Source: CAYWOS01 sp964459985
GTDB lineage: Bacteria; Bacillota; Clostridia; Christensenellales; Aristaeellaceae
Length of the DNA stretch: 64,000 nt
Assembly: GCA_964459985.1 (NCBI GenBank)
Contig: CAYWOS010000009.1
Coordinates: forward strand, 1 to 64,000
Direction of reading: 5' to 3'
Shown: piece after piece, positions 20,628-28,943 of the stretch
How positions within the stretch are numbered: position 1 is the stretch's first letter
How the letters are laid out: each line of letters begins with the position of its first letter
Made by a program: the position numbers and the translations under genes
Notes under the pieces: model-generated
Told to the model about the DNA's origin: nothing
Database searches by the model: none
What the model saw: only the letters and a program-made list of their open reading frames with translations

Positions 20628-21458
20628 ATGAGCGGAATTGATCTGGTGATTAAGATCGGCTCGATGGCGCTCGTGCGCCGCGAGGACAACGATATCGACT
20701 ACAACATCTTTTCGCGCTTGAGCGGCGAACTGCGCCCGGGCATGCTGCTCGTTTCCTCGGGCGCGACCGAGATCGGGCGGCTGGACTATCTCAAGCGCGC
20801 GGGGCGGCTGCTCACGGGCGATATCGAGCAGAACAAGACCGATTACTCGGCGCAGGGGCAGGCGATCCTGATGGAAAATTACCGCCGCTTCGTGCGCCCC
20901 GAATACTCCGTCCGGCAGGTGCTGGTCGAGCACAGCCACTTCAACGATCCGCAAAAACGCCGGCATCTGCTGGGGCTGCTGGTTCGCGCGGCGGAGCAGG
21001 GCGCGATCCCCATCATCAACTACAACGACTGCGTGAGCGACGAGGAAAACCGCAAGATGGAACTATCCGCCCTGCACGAAGAGCATCCCGAACGCGAGGT
21101 GGTCGAGTGCGTGGACAACGACGAAACGGCCGCCGTCGTCGCCGAGCTGGTCGGCACGAAAAAACTCCTGCTGCTCACCTCGACCGAAGGCATCTACGCC
21201 GTGCCCGGCGACCCGCGCACGCTCGTGCACGAGATCACGGCGAAAACGGGCGAAGAATTGACCGAAAAAGTCCGCGTGTGGCAGGAAAAATGCGTCGGCG
21301 CGTCGCGCGAGGGCGCGGGCGGCGCGCGCGCCAAGCTGGAATACGCGCTGCGCTCGGCGCTTCAGGGCGCAGAGGTGCTCATCGGCAGCGCGAAATACCC
21401 GCTTAAAAAGCTGCTGTCCGGCGAAGCGCCCCGCACGCGTATTCAAATCGCAGAATAA
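20628..21458 (+). CDS. Amino-acid kinase family protein (glutamate 5-kinase-like)
   Basis: A 276-residue protein of the amino-acid kinase fold, nearest in style to glutamate 5-kinase: an N-terminal VIKIGSMAL, the glycine-containing LVSSGATEIGR, PIINYNDCVSDEE and the ATP-region motif LLLLTSTEGIYAV. It lacks the PUA domain of longer ProB proteins, and the glutamate-site loop differs from canonical ProB. No proA is adjacent, so a proline role is unproven. The start at 20628 is set by GGGAGG 7 nt upstream. It is followed after 19 bp by a membrane protein gene, probably co-transcribed. Confidence 0.75.
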   Translation: MSGIDLVIKIGSMALVRREDNDIDYNIFSRLSGELRPGMLLVSSGATEIGRLDYLKRAGRLLTGDIEQNKTDYSAQGQAILMENYRRFVRPEYSVRQVLVEHSHFNDPQKRRHLLGLLVRAAEQGAIPIINYNDCVSDEENRKMELSALHEEHPEREVVECVDNDETAAVVAELVGTKKLLLLTSTEGIYAVPGDPRTLVHEITAKTGEELTEKVRVWQEKCVGASREGAGGARAKLEYALRSALQGAEVLIGSAKYPLKKLLSGEAPRTRIQIAE

Positions 21459-21477
21459 AGCAAACGGAGGAATTCCT

Positions 21478-22011
21478 ATGGAAATCAAAGCGTCCGCCTG
21501 CCTGAACGCCGACGCGTACCGCGCGCTGTCGAGAATCTCGTTCTCGAAAAAGCGCGATCCCGCGAAGGAAATGCGCGTCTTCTTTATCGTCTACGGCATT
21601 CTGTTTACCGCGCTGATCGCGGAGCTGATCGCCTTTGACAGCGACGGCAACATCCTGTTCATGCTCGCCGCGCTCTTATTCACGCTCGGGCTGCTGGCGT
21701 TCGTCTATTACGGCGCACCGAAAATCAATTACAAAAACGCGGGAAAGTTCCGGGACGCCGACGTCAGGTACATGATTCGCGACGACGAAATCCACGTGGA
21801 AATGCGCGCGGAGGAATACGCGGATCAGGCGACGGTAAAATACTCCGCGCTGTGCAAGGCATATGAAACCTCCGCCTATTTCTTTTTGTATATCAAGAAA
21901 AACAGCGCTTTCATCATCGACAAAACGACGTTCGAGGGCGGATCGCCCGAAGATTTGCGCGCCGTGCTGGAAAAAACGCTCGGCAAGCAGTTTGTTCCGT
22001 GCAAATACTGA
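21478..22011 (+). CDS. YcxB-like membrane protein
   Basis: A 177-residue protein with two predicted transmembrane helices (about 33-52 and 58-78) and a C-terminal soluble domain. The domain (TFEGGSPEDLRAVLEK near the end) resembles YcxB-like proteins. The start follows GGAGGAATTCCT. Function unknown. It follows the amino-acid kinase gene by 19 bp. Confidence 0.65.
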   Translation: MEIKASACLNADAYRALSRISFSKKRDPAKEMRVFFIVYGILFTALIAELIAFDSDGNILFMLAALLFTLGLLAFVYYGAPKINYKNAGKFRDADVRYMIRDDEIHVEMRAEEYADQATVKYSALCKAYETSAYFFLYIKKNSAFIIDKTTFEGGSPEDLRAVLEKTLGKQFVPCKY

Positions 22012-22026
22012 CGGACGAAAGCCGCA

Positions 22027-22689
22027 TCAAAGCCCCGACAGCAGGATGCCGTTCCATTCGACAAACGATTCGGCGGTCACATCGTCCAGAGAAAGCACCT
22101 GATCATACAAGGTTTCGCCTTCATAAACATTTTGCGCGTAATCATAGATCACGACGCGGATTTTTTGCGTGTCGGTCACGGTCGTGATCATCGAATCCTT
22201 GTACTCGGTGGTCGAATACTCGGTCGATACGGCGCTGCGCACGAGCTTGAGCGCCGCGCCTTCCCACCTGAACAAATGCCACGCAAACAGCGCGCCGGCA
22301 TAGCCGTTGTTCTGCGCGGACAGCACCAGCCTCTTTTCAGGGTACAGTTCATAATTGCACAGCCCGTATTCCGCGCCCCCGTGATCGGCAAAGACATATT
22401 CGTTCCCGTGCCAGACAAAGAATTCGCAGTAGAAATTGCTCGCGCCCGTGATCGTCGTCACCACGACGTCCCCGACGCCGTCGAAATTCACGTCCTCGTC
22501 GCGAACCCACGGTTCTGTCGGCCCCGCGACGAAATAGATCGCCTGCCCATTGTCCGCCGTATGCCGGTAGATCAGCCTGTCCTCGCTCACACGCCCGACG
22601 ATGTCGGGCGAGCCCTCCGCCGCCGCGCACGCCGTCAATAGGAGCGCACACAGCATCGTGGCCGCGATCCGCTTGCTTGTCTTTCGCAT
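22027..22689 (-). CDS. Hypothetical secreted lipoprotein with FG-GAP-like calcium motif
   Basis: A 220-residue lipoprotein: signal peptide residues 1-20, lipobox LLTAC (Cys21). The mature part carries a DxNxDGxxD-like segment (EDVNFDGVGDVVV), seen in FG-GAP and XAC2610-type secreted proteins that bind calcium. It converges with the YcxB-like gene, 15 bp between stops. No partner genes suggest a role. Confidence 0.7.
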   Translation of the reverse strand: MRKTSKRIAATMLCALLLTACAAAEGSPDIVGRVSEDRLIYRHTADNGQAIYFVAGPTEPWVRDEDVNFDGVGDVVVTTITGASNFYCEFFVWHGNEYVFADHGGAEYGLCNYELYPEKRLVLSAQNNGYAGALFAWHLFRWEGAALKLVRSAVSTEYSTTEYKDSMITTVTDTQKIRVVIYDYAQNVYEGETLYDQVLSLDDVTAESFVEWNGILLSGL

Positions 22690-22965
22690 GTCATCCCTCC
22701 GAAATCATCGTTCCCCTATCATAACGGCGCGCGGAGGATTTTTCTTCCGCGCGGCGCTCACATAAGTAAATTGCCGGCGGCGCCGTTTCCGTCGGCTCTT
22801 GAGCCGTTCCCAGACGTTCCCGCCGCGCGCCGCGAAATCACGCGTGCTCACGCGGGCGTCGCGGCGCGCGTATCATGAATCAGGGCGATTCGCGCCCCGC
22901 GCGAGTCGCCGCATGACTGTTCACGCCCCGCGCATCGCGGTTGATTCGGATAAAGGAGCGATATT

Positions 22966-23454
22966 ATGTCCATACTCGATCAGCCCGTCACCCCGGGCAT
23001 CGGCCCCGAGGGGCTGCCCACGCCCGCGCTACCCGATCAGCAGCCCGTCACCCCGGGCATCGGCCCCGAAGGGCTGCCCACGCCGTCCCTGCCCGGTCCT
23101 TCGCCGTCCGTTCCCGTCAGGCGCTGCCCCGTCGGATACCGCGCCGGGACGGTGCGGGACAACCAGACGTTCACCGACCTTCTGATCGCGAACGACGTAT
23201 CCTATACCGCGCTCGCCGCCGCCAACCCCAACCTGCCGACCACGCGGCTGTCGCCCGGCACGCGCTACTGCGCGCCGCCCGCGCAAAGCCGGCGTCTGTG
23301 CCAGAGCGGCGCGTTTTCCTATATTTTGTCGCTCGATGAGGACCTTTTCTCGCTTTCGCAGATCCTCGGCGTCGCGCCCGGCGTCCTGCTGACCGCCAAC
23401 CCGATGCTCGCGCCGAGCGATTTCATCCCGGGGCGCGTCATCTGCATTCCCTGA
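22966..23454 (+). CDS. LysM-domain protein with tandem proline-rich N-terminal repeats
   Basis: A 162-residue protein without a signal peptide. Residues 5-44 hold two near-identical 20-residue repeats around QPVTPGIGPEGLPTP, encoded by a near-perfect DNA repeat at 22981 and 23041. Two LysM-like modules follow (about 53-101 and 109-162), each with Cys-bracketed ends and ANP-L motifs (AAANPNL, LTANPML). LysM binds peptidoglycan or chitin-like glycans. Similar small proteins occur on Clostridial spores or cell envelopes (inference). The start follows AAAGGAG. Confidence 0.75.
   Translation: MSILDQPVTPGIGPEGLPTPALPDQQPVTPGIGPEGLPTPSLPGPSPSVPVRRCPVGYRAGTVRDNQTFTDLLIANDVSYTALAAANPNLPTTRLSPGTRYCAPPAQSRRLCQSGAFSYILSLDEDLFSLSQILGVAPGVLLTANPMLAPSDFIPGRVICIP
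22981..23084 (+). repeat. In-frame 60-bp tandem repeat in the LysM gene
   Basis: Two copies of a roughly 44-bp unit (CAGCCCGTCACCCCGGGCAT and following bases) starting at 22981 and 23041, differing by one G/A change. The period is 60 bp, so the reading frame is kept. Confidence 0.85.
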
Positions 23455-23463
23455 ACAACCGTA

Positions 23464-24120
23464 TTATCGCGGCGCGCCCGATCGCTCGTATTTCCTCGTG
23501 AACGCCTTTTCCGAGATACAGTCGCTGCCCGCCAGATAGAAGCGCCAAGGAAGCGCCGCGTCCTCGCCCGCGTATTCGACATGAATGCGCGGCGAGGTTT
23601 TCACGCGCCCGGGCGGTACATGAAAGCCGTCGTCCGCGATATACAGCCCGCCGCCGCGCAGATCGCGCCCGTAATCGTCCATCGTGATGCCCATTGCCCG
23701 CGACAGATTGCCGGGACCGGCGCAGAGCCTGTCAAACGGCGCGCCGCCGCGCGCAGCGCGCATGGCTTCGACGCCGCACAGCGGTTCGAGCGCGCGCAGA
23801 AGCACGCCTTCGCCGCGCCCGCTGTCGCCCGCGACGACATTCATACAGATATGCATCCCGTAGATCAGGAAAACATACGCATGACCGCCCGGTCCGAACA
23901 GGATATCGGTGCGCCCGGTACGCCTGTCCCTAAACGCGTGGGAGGCGGCGTCGCCCGCGCCCGCGTACGCCTCCGTCTCGACGATTCGCCCCGCCCGGAG
24001 CGCGCCGTCCGTCTGGCGCGCAAGCACCTTGCCGATCAGTTCGCGCGCGACCGTCAAGGCGTCGCGGCGATAAAAGGCGTCGGTCAATCTGACCGCGCCC
24101 GCCGGTATGCCGTCCGTCAC
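23464..24120 (-). CDS. DNA-3-methyladenine glycosylase (AAG/MPG family)
   Basis: A 218-residue enzyme that excises alkylated purines in base-excision repair. Family motifs: GRIVETEAY, FGPGGHAYVFLIYGMH and GPGNLSRAMGI. The GTG start at 24120 overlaps the stop of the upstream metallo-hydrolase as GTGA, indicating coupled translation. The length matches the family (about 200). Confidence 0.93.
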   Translation of the reverse strand: MTDGIPAGAVRLTDAFYRRDALTVARELIGKVLARQTDGALRAGRIVETEAYAGAGDAASHAFRDRRTGRTDILFGPGGHAYVFLIYGMHICMNVVAGDSGRGEGVLLRALEPLCGVEAMRAARGGAPFDRLCAGPGNLSRAMGITMDDYGRDLRGGGLYIADDGFHVPPGRVKTSPRIHVEYAGEDAALPWRFYLAGSDCISEKAFTRKYERSGAPR

Positions 24121-24887
24121 AGCGCGACCTTTTCCTTTGAATAAACGATGCGCGACTGATTGCCCGGACCGAAGGGATGCGCGAGACACTCGCCCGCGAA
24201 GTAGGCGTACGTCAAATCGTCCCGCGTGTTCCCGTTCAGCATGTCGACGCAGGCGTCCAGCAGCTCGCGCACGCGCGAGGCGTCCTCCAGCCCCTTGCCG
24301 TGACCCGTCAGAATATGATCGAACGCGCCGCCGTGATCGCGCAAAAGCGCCTCCAGCGTGCGCCGGAGCGCGCCGAGCGAGGTCGATTCGGGAAGCTGCA
24401 TCCAGATGTGCGTGTTCGCGCCGTCGCCCGAGAACAGAATGCGGTCCTCGCGGCAGAGAAGCCCGATCGATCCGGCCGTGTGCCCCTTGAGCGACACCAC
24501 TTCGAGCGTCAGGCCGCCCAGATCAAAGACCTGCCCGATGGCAAGCGGTTTGAGGCTGGCGGGACGTTTGCCCGTCCGCGCCATAACGTCGCGGATCTCG
24601 TCAAAGGAAAAATGCTCGTCGTGCAGCGCAAAATCGTCCGGATGCAGATACGCCTCGTCAAACCAGATATTGCCGAACACATGGTCGCAGTGCCCGTGCG
24701 TGTTGACGACGACGAGCGGCAGATTTGTGATGCCTTCGCACAGCGTTTTCAAGTCGAGCGGGCCGTTCGCCGTATCGATCAGCATCGCGCGATCGCGCCC
24801 GCGAACGAGGTAGCACGTCGCCTCGCCGTTATCGTCGATCAGCGTCACATGGTCGTTGATTTCCGTGATTCTCGCCCGTTGATCCAT
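24117..24887 (-). CDS. MBL-fold metallo-hydrolase
   Basis: A 256-residue metallo-beta-lactamase-fold hydrolase. Metal ligands: THGHCDH (about residue 63), GHTAGS, FSGDG and TGHG. It resembles glyoxalase II-like/MBL hydrolases of unknown substrate. The start follows AAGGGGAGG. It overlaps the AAG glycosylase gene by 4 bp. A related paralogue lies at 31108-31905. Confidence 0.88.
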   Translation of the reverse strand: MDQRARITEINDHVTLIDDNGEATCYLVRGRDRAMLIDTANGPLDLKTLCEGITNLPLVVVNTHGHCDHVFGNIWFDEAYLHPDDFALHDEHFSFDEIRDVMARTGKRPASLKPLAIGQVFDLGGLTLEVVSLKGHTAGSIGLLCREDRILFSGDGANTHIWMQLPESTSLGALRRTLEALLRDHGGAFDHILTGHGKGLEDASRVRELLDACVDMLNGNTRDDLTYAYFAGECLAHPFGPGNQSRIVYSKEKVAL

Positions 24888-24968
24888 ATTGCTTCCTCCC
24901 CTTGATCCCGCGGCGATCGGCCGTTCGCGCGCCGCCTTTCGCCGCAGGTAATTCCGCTTTCCGTCCGC

Positions 24969-25469
24969 TTATGAGTTCATCGGTGCGCGCGGGCGCGACA
25001 AAAGCCCCGCGAGCATCACCGCCAGCCCCGCGCCGCCGAGATCGACCGCAATATCGAGCAGTTGAAACGCGCGCCCTTCGATAAACAGCTGATGCGTTTC
25101 ATCGGCGAGGGCGAACGCAGCCGCCAGCGCGTAGGCGAAAAGCATCCGCGAGGCGACGGTCTGCCCGCGCGGGCGCTTGACCGCCAGATACAGCGCGGCG
25201 GCAAGCAGGAAAAACGCGCCGGCGTGCGCCAGCTCGCGCACCTCGGCGTTGTAGGCGGCGACGCGCGCCTGCTGTTGCCCGGGCGACAGCGCGTGGAAAT
25301 CGGGCTGCAGAACAAACGCGAAATTTGTCAAAAGAAAGCGCGACACGCGCATGCTCAAGCCGTTGGAATCGACCGCTTTCTGCTGTGAAAAGCAAAAGAT
25401 CATCACGGCGATCATCAGCGCGGGCAGCGCGCGGAGTGCCCTGATCAGAACGCGCCTTTTGATAGGCAT
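24969..25469 (-). CDS. VanZ family membrane protein
   Basis: A 166-residue membrane protein with four or so helices and the VanZ family signatures FSQQ (about residue 27), HAGAFFLLA and DETHQLFIEGR. VanZ proteins are broadly distributed; glycopeptide resistance cannot be inferred. AGGAGG lies only 1 nt before the ATG at 25469, unusually close. It follows aroK by 35 bp and probably shares its transcript. Confidence 0.85.
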   Translation of the reverse strand: MPIKRRVLIRALRALPALMIAVMIFCFSQQKAVDSNGLSMRVSRFLLTNFAFVLQPDFHALSPGQQQARVAAYNAEVRELAHAGAFFLLAAALYLAVKRPRGQTVASRMLFAYALAAAFALADETHQLFIEGRAFQLLDIAVDLGGAGLAVMLAGLLSRPRAPMNS

Positions 25470-25504
25470 GCCTCCTTACGGCGATATGGACGGCGCGGCG
25501 GACG

Positions 25505-26014
25505 TCAGGACAGATTTTCGACCATCTCGGTCAGGTTGCGCACGCCCATGAGAAAGCCCTTGGAATTATCCAGACGATAATCGGCGGCGCTGCGATAAAA
25601 CCCGATGCGGCGGTTGTACTGATCGATGACGTCCTCGTGCGTGCCGCCGGCGAGCGTCGGACGCCGGTCCATCTTGATATCGGACAATATCTGATCAAGC
25701 GGACGGTCGATATGAATGATTACGCCGTGATTGCGCATGATGGTGACGTTTTCGGGCACGGTGCACAGCCCGCCGCCCGTCGATACGATGCAGGGCGTCT
25801 CGCCGACCAGCTCGATCAGCGCGCCCGTTTCGGCGTTGCGGAAAAAGTCCTCGCCGAAAGCGGCGAATATCTCGTTGACCGTCATGCCCATCATTTCGCT
25901 GACGCGCTGATCGGTGTCCACAAAGCGGAGATTCAGGTTTTGCGCCAGCCGCTTGCCCAAGCTCGTCTTGCCCGAGCCCGCCATCCCCACCAGAAATACA
26001 TGCATCTTCAGCAT
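25505..26014 (-). CDS. aroK: Shikimate kinase
   Basis: A 169-residue kinase phosphorylating shikimate at O3 in aromatic amino-acid synthesis. Walker A GMAGSGKTSLG, the shikimate-binding DTD (about residue 33), STGGG, and the lid arginine MDRRPTL are present. The ATG at 26014 overlaps the aroC stop as ATGCTGA; a second ATG three codons on is possible. It forms an aroC-aroK operon. Confidence 0.95.
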   Translation of the reverse strand: MLKMHVFLVGMAGSGKTSLGKRLAQNLNLRFVDTDQRVSEMMGMTVNEIFAAFGEDFFRNAETGALIELVGETPCIVSTGGGLCTVPENVTIMRNHGVIIHIDRPLDQILSDIKMDRRPTLAGGTHEDVIDQYNRRIGFYRSAADYRLDNSKGFLMGVRNLTEMVENLS

Positions 26015-27126
26015 TGCTGATCCTCCCCGATCGCCTCAAGCGTCTGTGAATCGGATAATATAAGCTCGGTCAATCCCAGCGCGACCGCCGCCTCGACAAC
26101 GGGCACGGCGCGCGGGACAAAGCAGGGATCATGCCGGCCCCGGACGGATTGCTCCTCGACGCCCGCGCCGTCCAGTCGCGCCATCGCCTGCGCCTTGCCG
26201 ATGGAGGGCGTCGGGCGAAAGGCGACGCGCGCGATCAGGGGCATTCCGTTGGTCAGCCCGCCGTTGACGCCGCCTGCGTTGTTGCCGCGCGGCGCAGCGC
26301 GGCCGCCGCGCATCTCAAACGCGTCGTTCGCCTCGCTGCCGCGCAGCGCCGCCAGCGCGAACCCCTCGCCGAAGGACACGCCGCGCACGCCGGGAATCGA
26401 AAAGATCACATGCGAAAGCACGCTCTCCACGCTGTCAAAAAAAGGTTCGCCCACGCCGATCGGCAGCCCGATCGCCGCGCACTCGACCAGCCCGCCCACG
26501 CTGTCGCCCGCCGCCCGCGCCTCGAGGATTTCCCTGCGCATGGCGCGCGCTTTGTCGGCGCGCAGGACGGGGAACGGATCGCGCGAAAAGGCGTCCAGTC
26601 TGTCCGCCGTGCACTCCTCCGGCGTCAGCGCGTCGCCGCGCGCCATGCCGATTTGCAGAATCTGCGCGCCGATCATAATGCCGCGCGCGGCGAGAAGCGT
26701 TTCGCAAAGCGCGCCGGCGAGCGTGAGCGGCGCGGTCAGCCGTCCCGAAAAGTGTCCCCCTCCGCGCGGATCGTTAAACCCCCGGTATTTGACGTTCGCC
26801 GGATAATCGGCATGGGAGGGGCGCGCGAAGCGCGATAACAGCGCGTCGTCGTCCGCGCGGACATCGGCGTTCTCAAACACGGCGCAGATCGGCGCGCCGT
26901 TCGTCACGCCCCGGTAAACGCCGGACAGAAAGCGCGGCGCGTCTTTCTCGGCGCGCGCCGTCGCGGTCTCGTCCCGGCCGCCCGCGCGGCGCGCGAGCAT
27001 ACGGGCGATCCTGTCCTCGTCAAGCGCCATGCCCGCGGGCAGCCCGTGCAGCGTCATGCCGACGGCCGCGCCGTGGCTTTCGCCGAACAGCGAGAGCTGA
27101 AGCCGTTTCCCCCACATTGACGACAT
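26008..27126 (-). CDS. aroC: Chorismate synthase
   Basis: A 372-residue FMN-dependent enzyme converting EPSP to chorismate, the last shared step of aromatic synthesis. Signatures: GESHGAAVG near the start, RFARPSHADYP with the GGGHFSGR segment, and RGNNAGGVNGGLTNGMP. The start at 27126 follows GGAGG by 7 nt. It is the first gene after the promoter at 27177-27205 and is coupled to aroK. Confidence 0.97.
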   Translation of the reverse strand: MSSMWGKRLQLSLFGESHGAAVGMTLHGLPAGMALDEDRIARMLARRAGGRDETATARAEKDAPRFLSGVYRGVTNGAPICAVFENADVRADDDALLSRFARPSHADYPANVKYRGFNDPRGGGHFSGRLTAPLTLAGALCETLLAARGIMIGAQILQIGMARGDALTPEECTADRLDAFSRDPFPVLRADKARAMRREILEARAAGDSVGGLVECAAIGLPIGVGEPFFDSVESVLSHVIFSIPGVRGVSFGEGFALAALRGSEANDAFEMRGGRAAPRGNNAGGVNGGLTNGMPLIARVAFRPTPSIGKAQAMARLDGAGVEEQSVRGRHDPCFVPRAVPVVEAAVALGLTELILSDSQTLEAIGEDQQC

Positions 27127-27176
27127 GACGAAGCCTCCGGCGTATGCGAATGGCGGCGAAAATCCGCGCTTGCATC

Positions 27177-27205
27177 ATCATAGCATAAAGCGCGAAAAAA
27201 TGCAA
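27177..27205 (-). promoter_or_regulatory. Promoter of aroC-aroK
   Basis: On the minus strand TTGCAT (27205-27200), 17-bp spacer, TATGAT (27182-27177), about 50 bp upstream of aroC. Confidence 0.7.
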
Positions 27206-27228
27206 ATACGCCTCGGCTGCCGCGCGCT

Positions 27229-27603
27229 CTACGGCTCGTCGCCCTCCGCTTCGTACACAGCGACAAGCGGACGAATATCGGCAAGGCGCTTATCGCCGAT
27301 GCCCTTCACCTGCAAAAGATCCTCGATATAGAAAAACGGGCGCGCCAGAACAATGCGCCCGGCGAGCGTCTCGCCGATGCCGGGCAGCGTATCGAGCGCC
27401 GTCAAATCGGCGCGGTTCAGATCGACCAATCCCTCGGGATATCGCGGCGCGGGTGCGAAAATAGGCGCGCCCTCATACCGCGCGGCGACGACGAGCGGCG
27501 CGGACGGCGCTTGATCGACGCACGCGAAATACGCGCCGACGCCGAGGAACACAAGGAGAAACAACCCCGCGAGCAGGGCCGCTCCGTCAGGCTTGCGCGG
27601 CAT
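27229..27603 (-). CDS. ComEA-like helix-hairpin-helix membrane-anchored protein
   Basis: A 124-residue protein with one N-terminal transmembrane segment (about 9-30) and a C-terminal helix-hairpin-helix pair (about 58-118; VDLNRADLTALDTLPGIGETLAGRI and KGIGDKRLADI, joined by a short linker). This is the DNA-binding part of ComEA, the DNA receptor for natural transformation. It is shorter than typical ComEA, lacking the SLBB region. The start overlaps the preceding stop as TAATG. Confidence 0.8.
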   Translation of the reverse strand: MPRKPDGAALLAGLFLLVFLGVGAYFACVDQAPSAPLVVAARYEGAPIFAPAPRYPEGLVDLNRADLTALDTLPGIGETLAGRIVLARPFFYIEDLLQVKGIGDKRLADIRPLVAVYEAEGDEP

Positions 27604-27848
27604 TACTCTTTTTTAAACAAGCCGCCGATGACGTTCTCGACCGAATCAACGACCGAGCCGATCTTCCCGAGGTTGAGCTTCGCCTTGATCGCGTCGATCA
27701 CGGCGTTGATCTTCTCGTCCGGCAGATCGACGCCCAATTTCTTCTCCAGCGTGCCGACGGGATTTTCGAGAAACTCCTTTTGAAGCGCTTCGTCCTTGGT
27801 GATTTTTTCAAGCAGCTCGCGCGCGATTTTCCCGATGTCGATATCCAT
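27603..27848 (-). CDS. Small acidic/basic helical protein, NHLP/Nif11-leader-like N-terminus
   Basis: An 81-residue, predicted all-helical protein. The segment LQKEFLENPVGTLEKKLGVD followed by LPDE resembles the leader region of NHLP/Nif11-type peptide precursors or a common Clostridial small-protein family. There is no GG-type cleavage site or Cys-rich core, and no maturation enzyme nearby. It is coupled to the ComEA-like gene (TAATG). Function unknown. Confidence 0.65.
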   Translation of the reverse strand: MDIDIGKIARELLEKITKDEALQKEFLENPVGTLEKKLGVDLPDEKINAVIDAIKAKLNLGKIGSVVDSVENVIGGLFKKE

Positions 27849-27884
27849 GCCTGTCCCTCCCTGTTCTTTTGTATCTTATGTGTC

Positions 27885-27914
27885 AGTATATGTCGAAATC
27901 GGTCGAAAAGTCAA
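27885..27914 (-). promoter_or_regulatory. Promoter of the small protein-ComEA-like operon
   Basis: On the minus strand TTGACT (27914-27909), 18-bp spacer, TATACT (27890-27885), about 40 bp upstream of the start. Confidence 0.65.
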
Positions 27915-27924
27915 GGCAAACATC

Positions 27925-27948
27925 AAAACGCCGCGCGTTTGCGCGGCG
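27925..27948 (-). terminator. Terminator of the udk-uxaC-eda operon
   Basis: Perfect 8-bp arms CGCCGCGC (27929-27936) and GCGCGGCG (27941-27948) with a 4-nt loop, followed on the minus strand by TTTT. Confidence 0.75.
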
Positions 27949-27967
27949 GTTGAAAGGGTAATCGGGA

Positions 27968-28930
27968 TCATTTTAGCAACAGATGAACGGCGAAGCCGGC
28001 GATATCATCCTTCAGATAAATGAATTTCATCCTGCCGTCGGGCAGATACGCCGCCGTTGATTCGTCAAACGCGAAGCCGCGGCGCTCCATGTGCCATTTG
28101 GCGCGATCGACGCTGTTCGCGCCCACGGCGATGTGCCCGCGCGCGCCCCTGCCCGGCTGCTTCATCAGTTCGAACTGACTGCCGACGAACAGACCTTTGT
28201 CGCTCTCGCGCTCAATGGGCGTCCCCAGCAGCAGCGAAAGCCGTTCGGCGTCGCGCCTGCATTCGTCCGCGTCGGCGTGGTTGACGCCGATATGCACGAC
28301 GGACAGGCCCAGCATAACGCGCACGGCGTCGCGCGCGAGCGCCTCAATCCTGCCAAAGTCCTTGGCTTCCACGGCGTCGTCGGGCACCATCCAACTGCCG
28401 CCGCACGCCGCGATCTTGGGGAAAGCGAGGTATTCGGTCAGGTTCTTTTCATGGATGCCGCCCGTGGGGACGAACTTCACGCCGCCGTAGGGCGCGCTCA
28501 TCGCCTTGATGAGCTTCAGCCCGCCCAGCGCCTCGGCGGGGAAAAATTTAACCGTTTTCAGCCCGTAGGACAGCGCCGCCTCGATATCGCTCGGGTTGGC
28601 GCAGCCGGGCAGCACGGGATAGCCCTTTTCGACGCAGTGCGCGACCACGGCCGGGTTCAGCCCGGGCGATACGATATAGCCCGCGCCCGCGTTCCACGCG
28701 CGGTCGGCTTGATCGGGCGTGAGCACGGTGCCCGCGCCGAGCAGCACGTCGGGCAGCGCCTGATGCGCCAGACGGATGGCTTCCTCGGCAGCGTCGGTAC
28801 GGAAGGTGATTTCGGCGACTGGTAAGCCGCCGTCCTTGAGCGCGCGGCAAAGCGGCACGGCGTCGGCGGCGGATTTCACCTTGATGACGGGCACCAGCCC
28901 GGCGAGCGAAAGTTTTTCCAGCATGTCCAT
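27968..28930 (-). CDS. eda: KDPG/KHG aldolase fused to a C-terminal VOC (glyoxalase-like) domain
   Basis: A 320-residue protein. Residues 1-210 are a class I 2-dehydro-3-deoxyphosphogluconate aldolase: catalytic Glu in VAEITFRT, Schiff-base Lys in TVKFFPAEA, GCANPSDIEAA, and a phosphate-binding VPTGGIHEKN. It splits KDPG to pyruvate and glyceraldehyde-3-phosphate. Residues about 215-320 form a VOC-like domain (VVHIGVNH to FAVHLLLK), about 100 residues longer than the standard enzyme; role unknown. The start at 28930 follows AGGAGA. It ends the udk-uxaC-eda operon, completing hexuronate catabolism. Confidence 0.9.
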   Translation of the reverse strand: MDMLEKLSLAGLVPVIKVKSAADAVPLCRALKDGGLPVAEITFRTDAAEEAIRLAHQALPDVLLGAGTVLTPDQADRAWNAGAGYIVSPGLNPAVVAHCVEKGYPVLPGCANPSDIEAALSYGLKTVKFFPAEALGGLKLIKAMSAPYGGVKFVPTGGIHEKNLTEYLAFPKIAACGGSWMVPDDAVEAKDFGRIEALARDAVRVMLGLSVVHIGVNHADADECRRDAERLSLLLGTPIERESDKGLFVGSQFELMKQPGRGARGHIAVGANSVDRAKWHMERRGFAFDESTAAYLPDGRMKFIYLKDDIAGFAVHLLLK

Positions 28931-28943
28931 GTCATTCTCTCCT

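Noticed and set aside
22981..23084. CRISPR-like short repeat
   Set aside because: Only two copies, in frame and within a gene, with no spacers or cas genes.
24969..25469. VanZ as a glycopeptide resistance marker
   Set aside because: The family is broad; no vanA/vanB cluster genes are near and it sits with aro genes.
27603..27848. Precursor of a ribosomally made modified peptide
   Set aside because: No core peptide, cleavage site, modification enzyme or exporter nearby; kept only as a resemblance.
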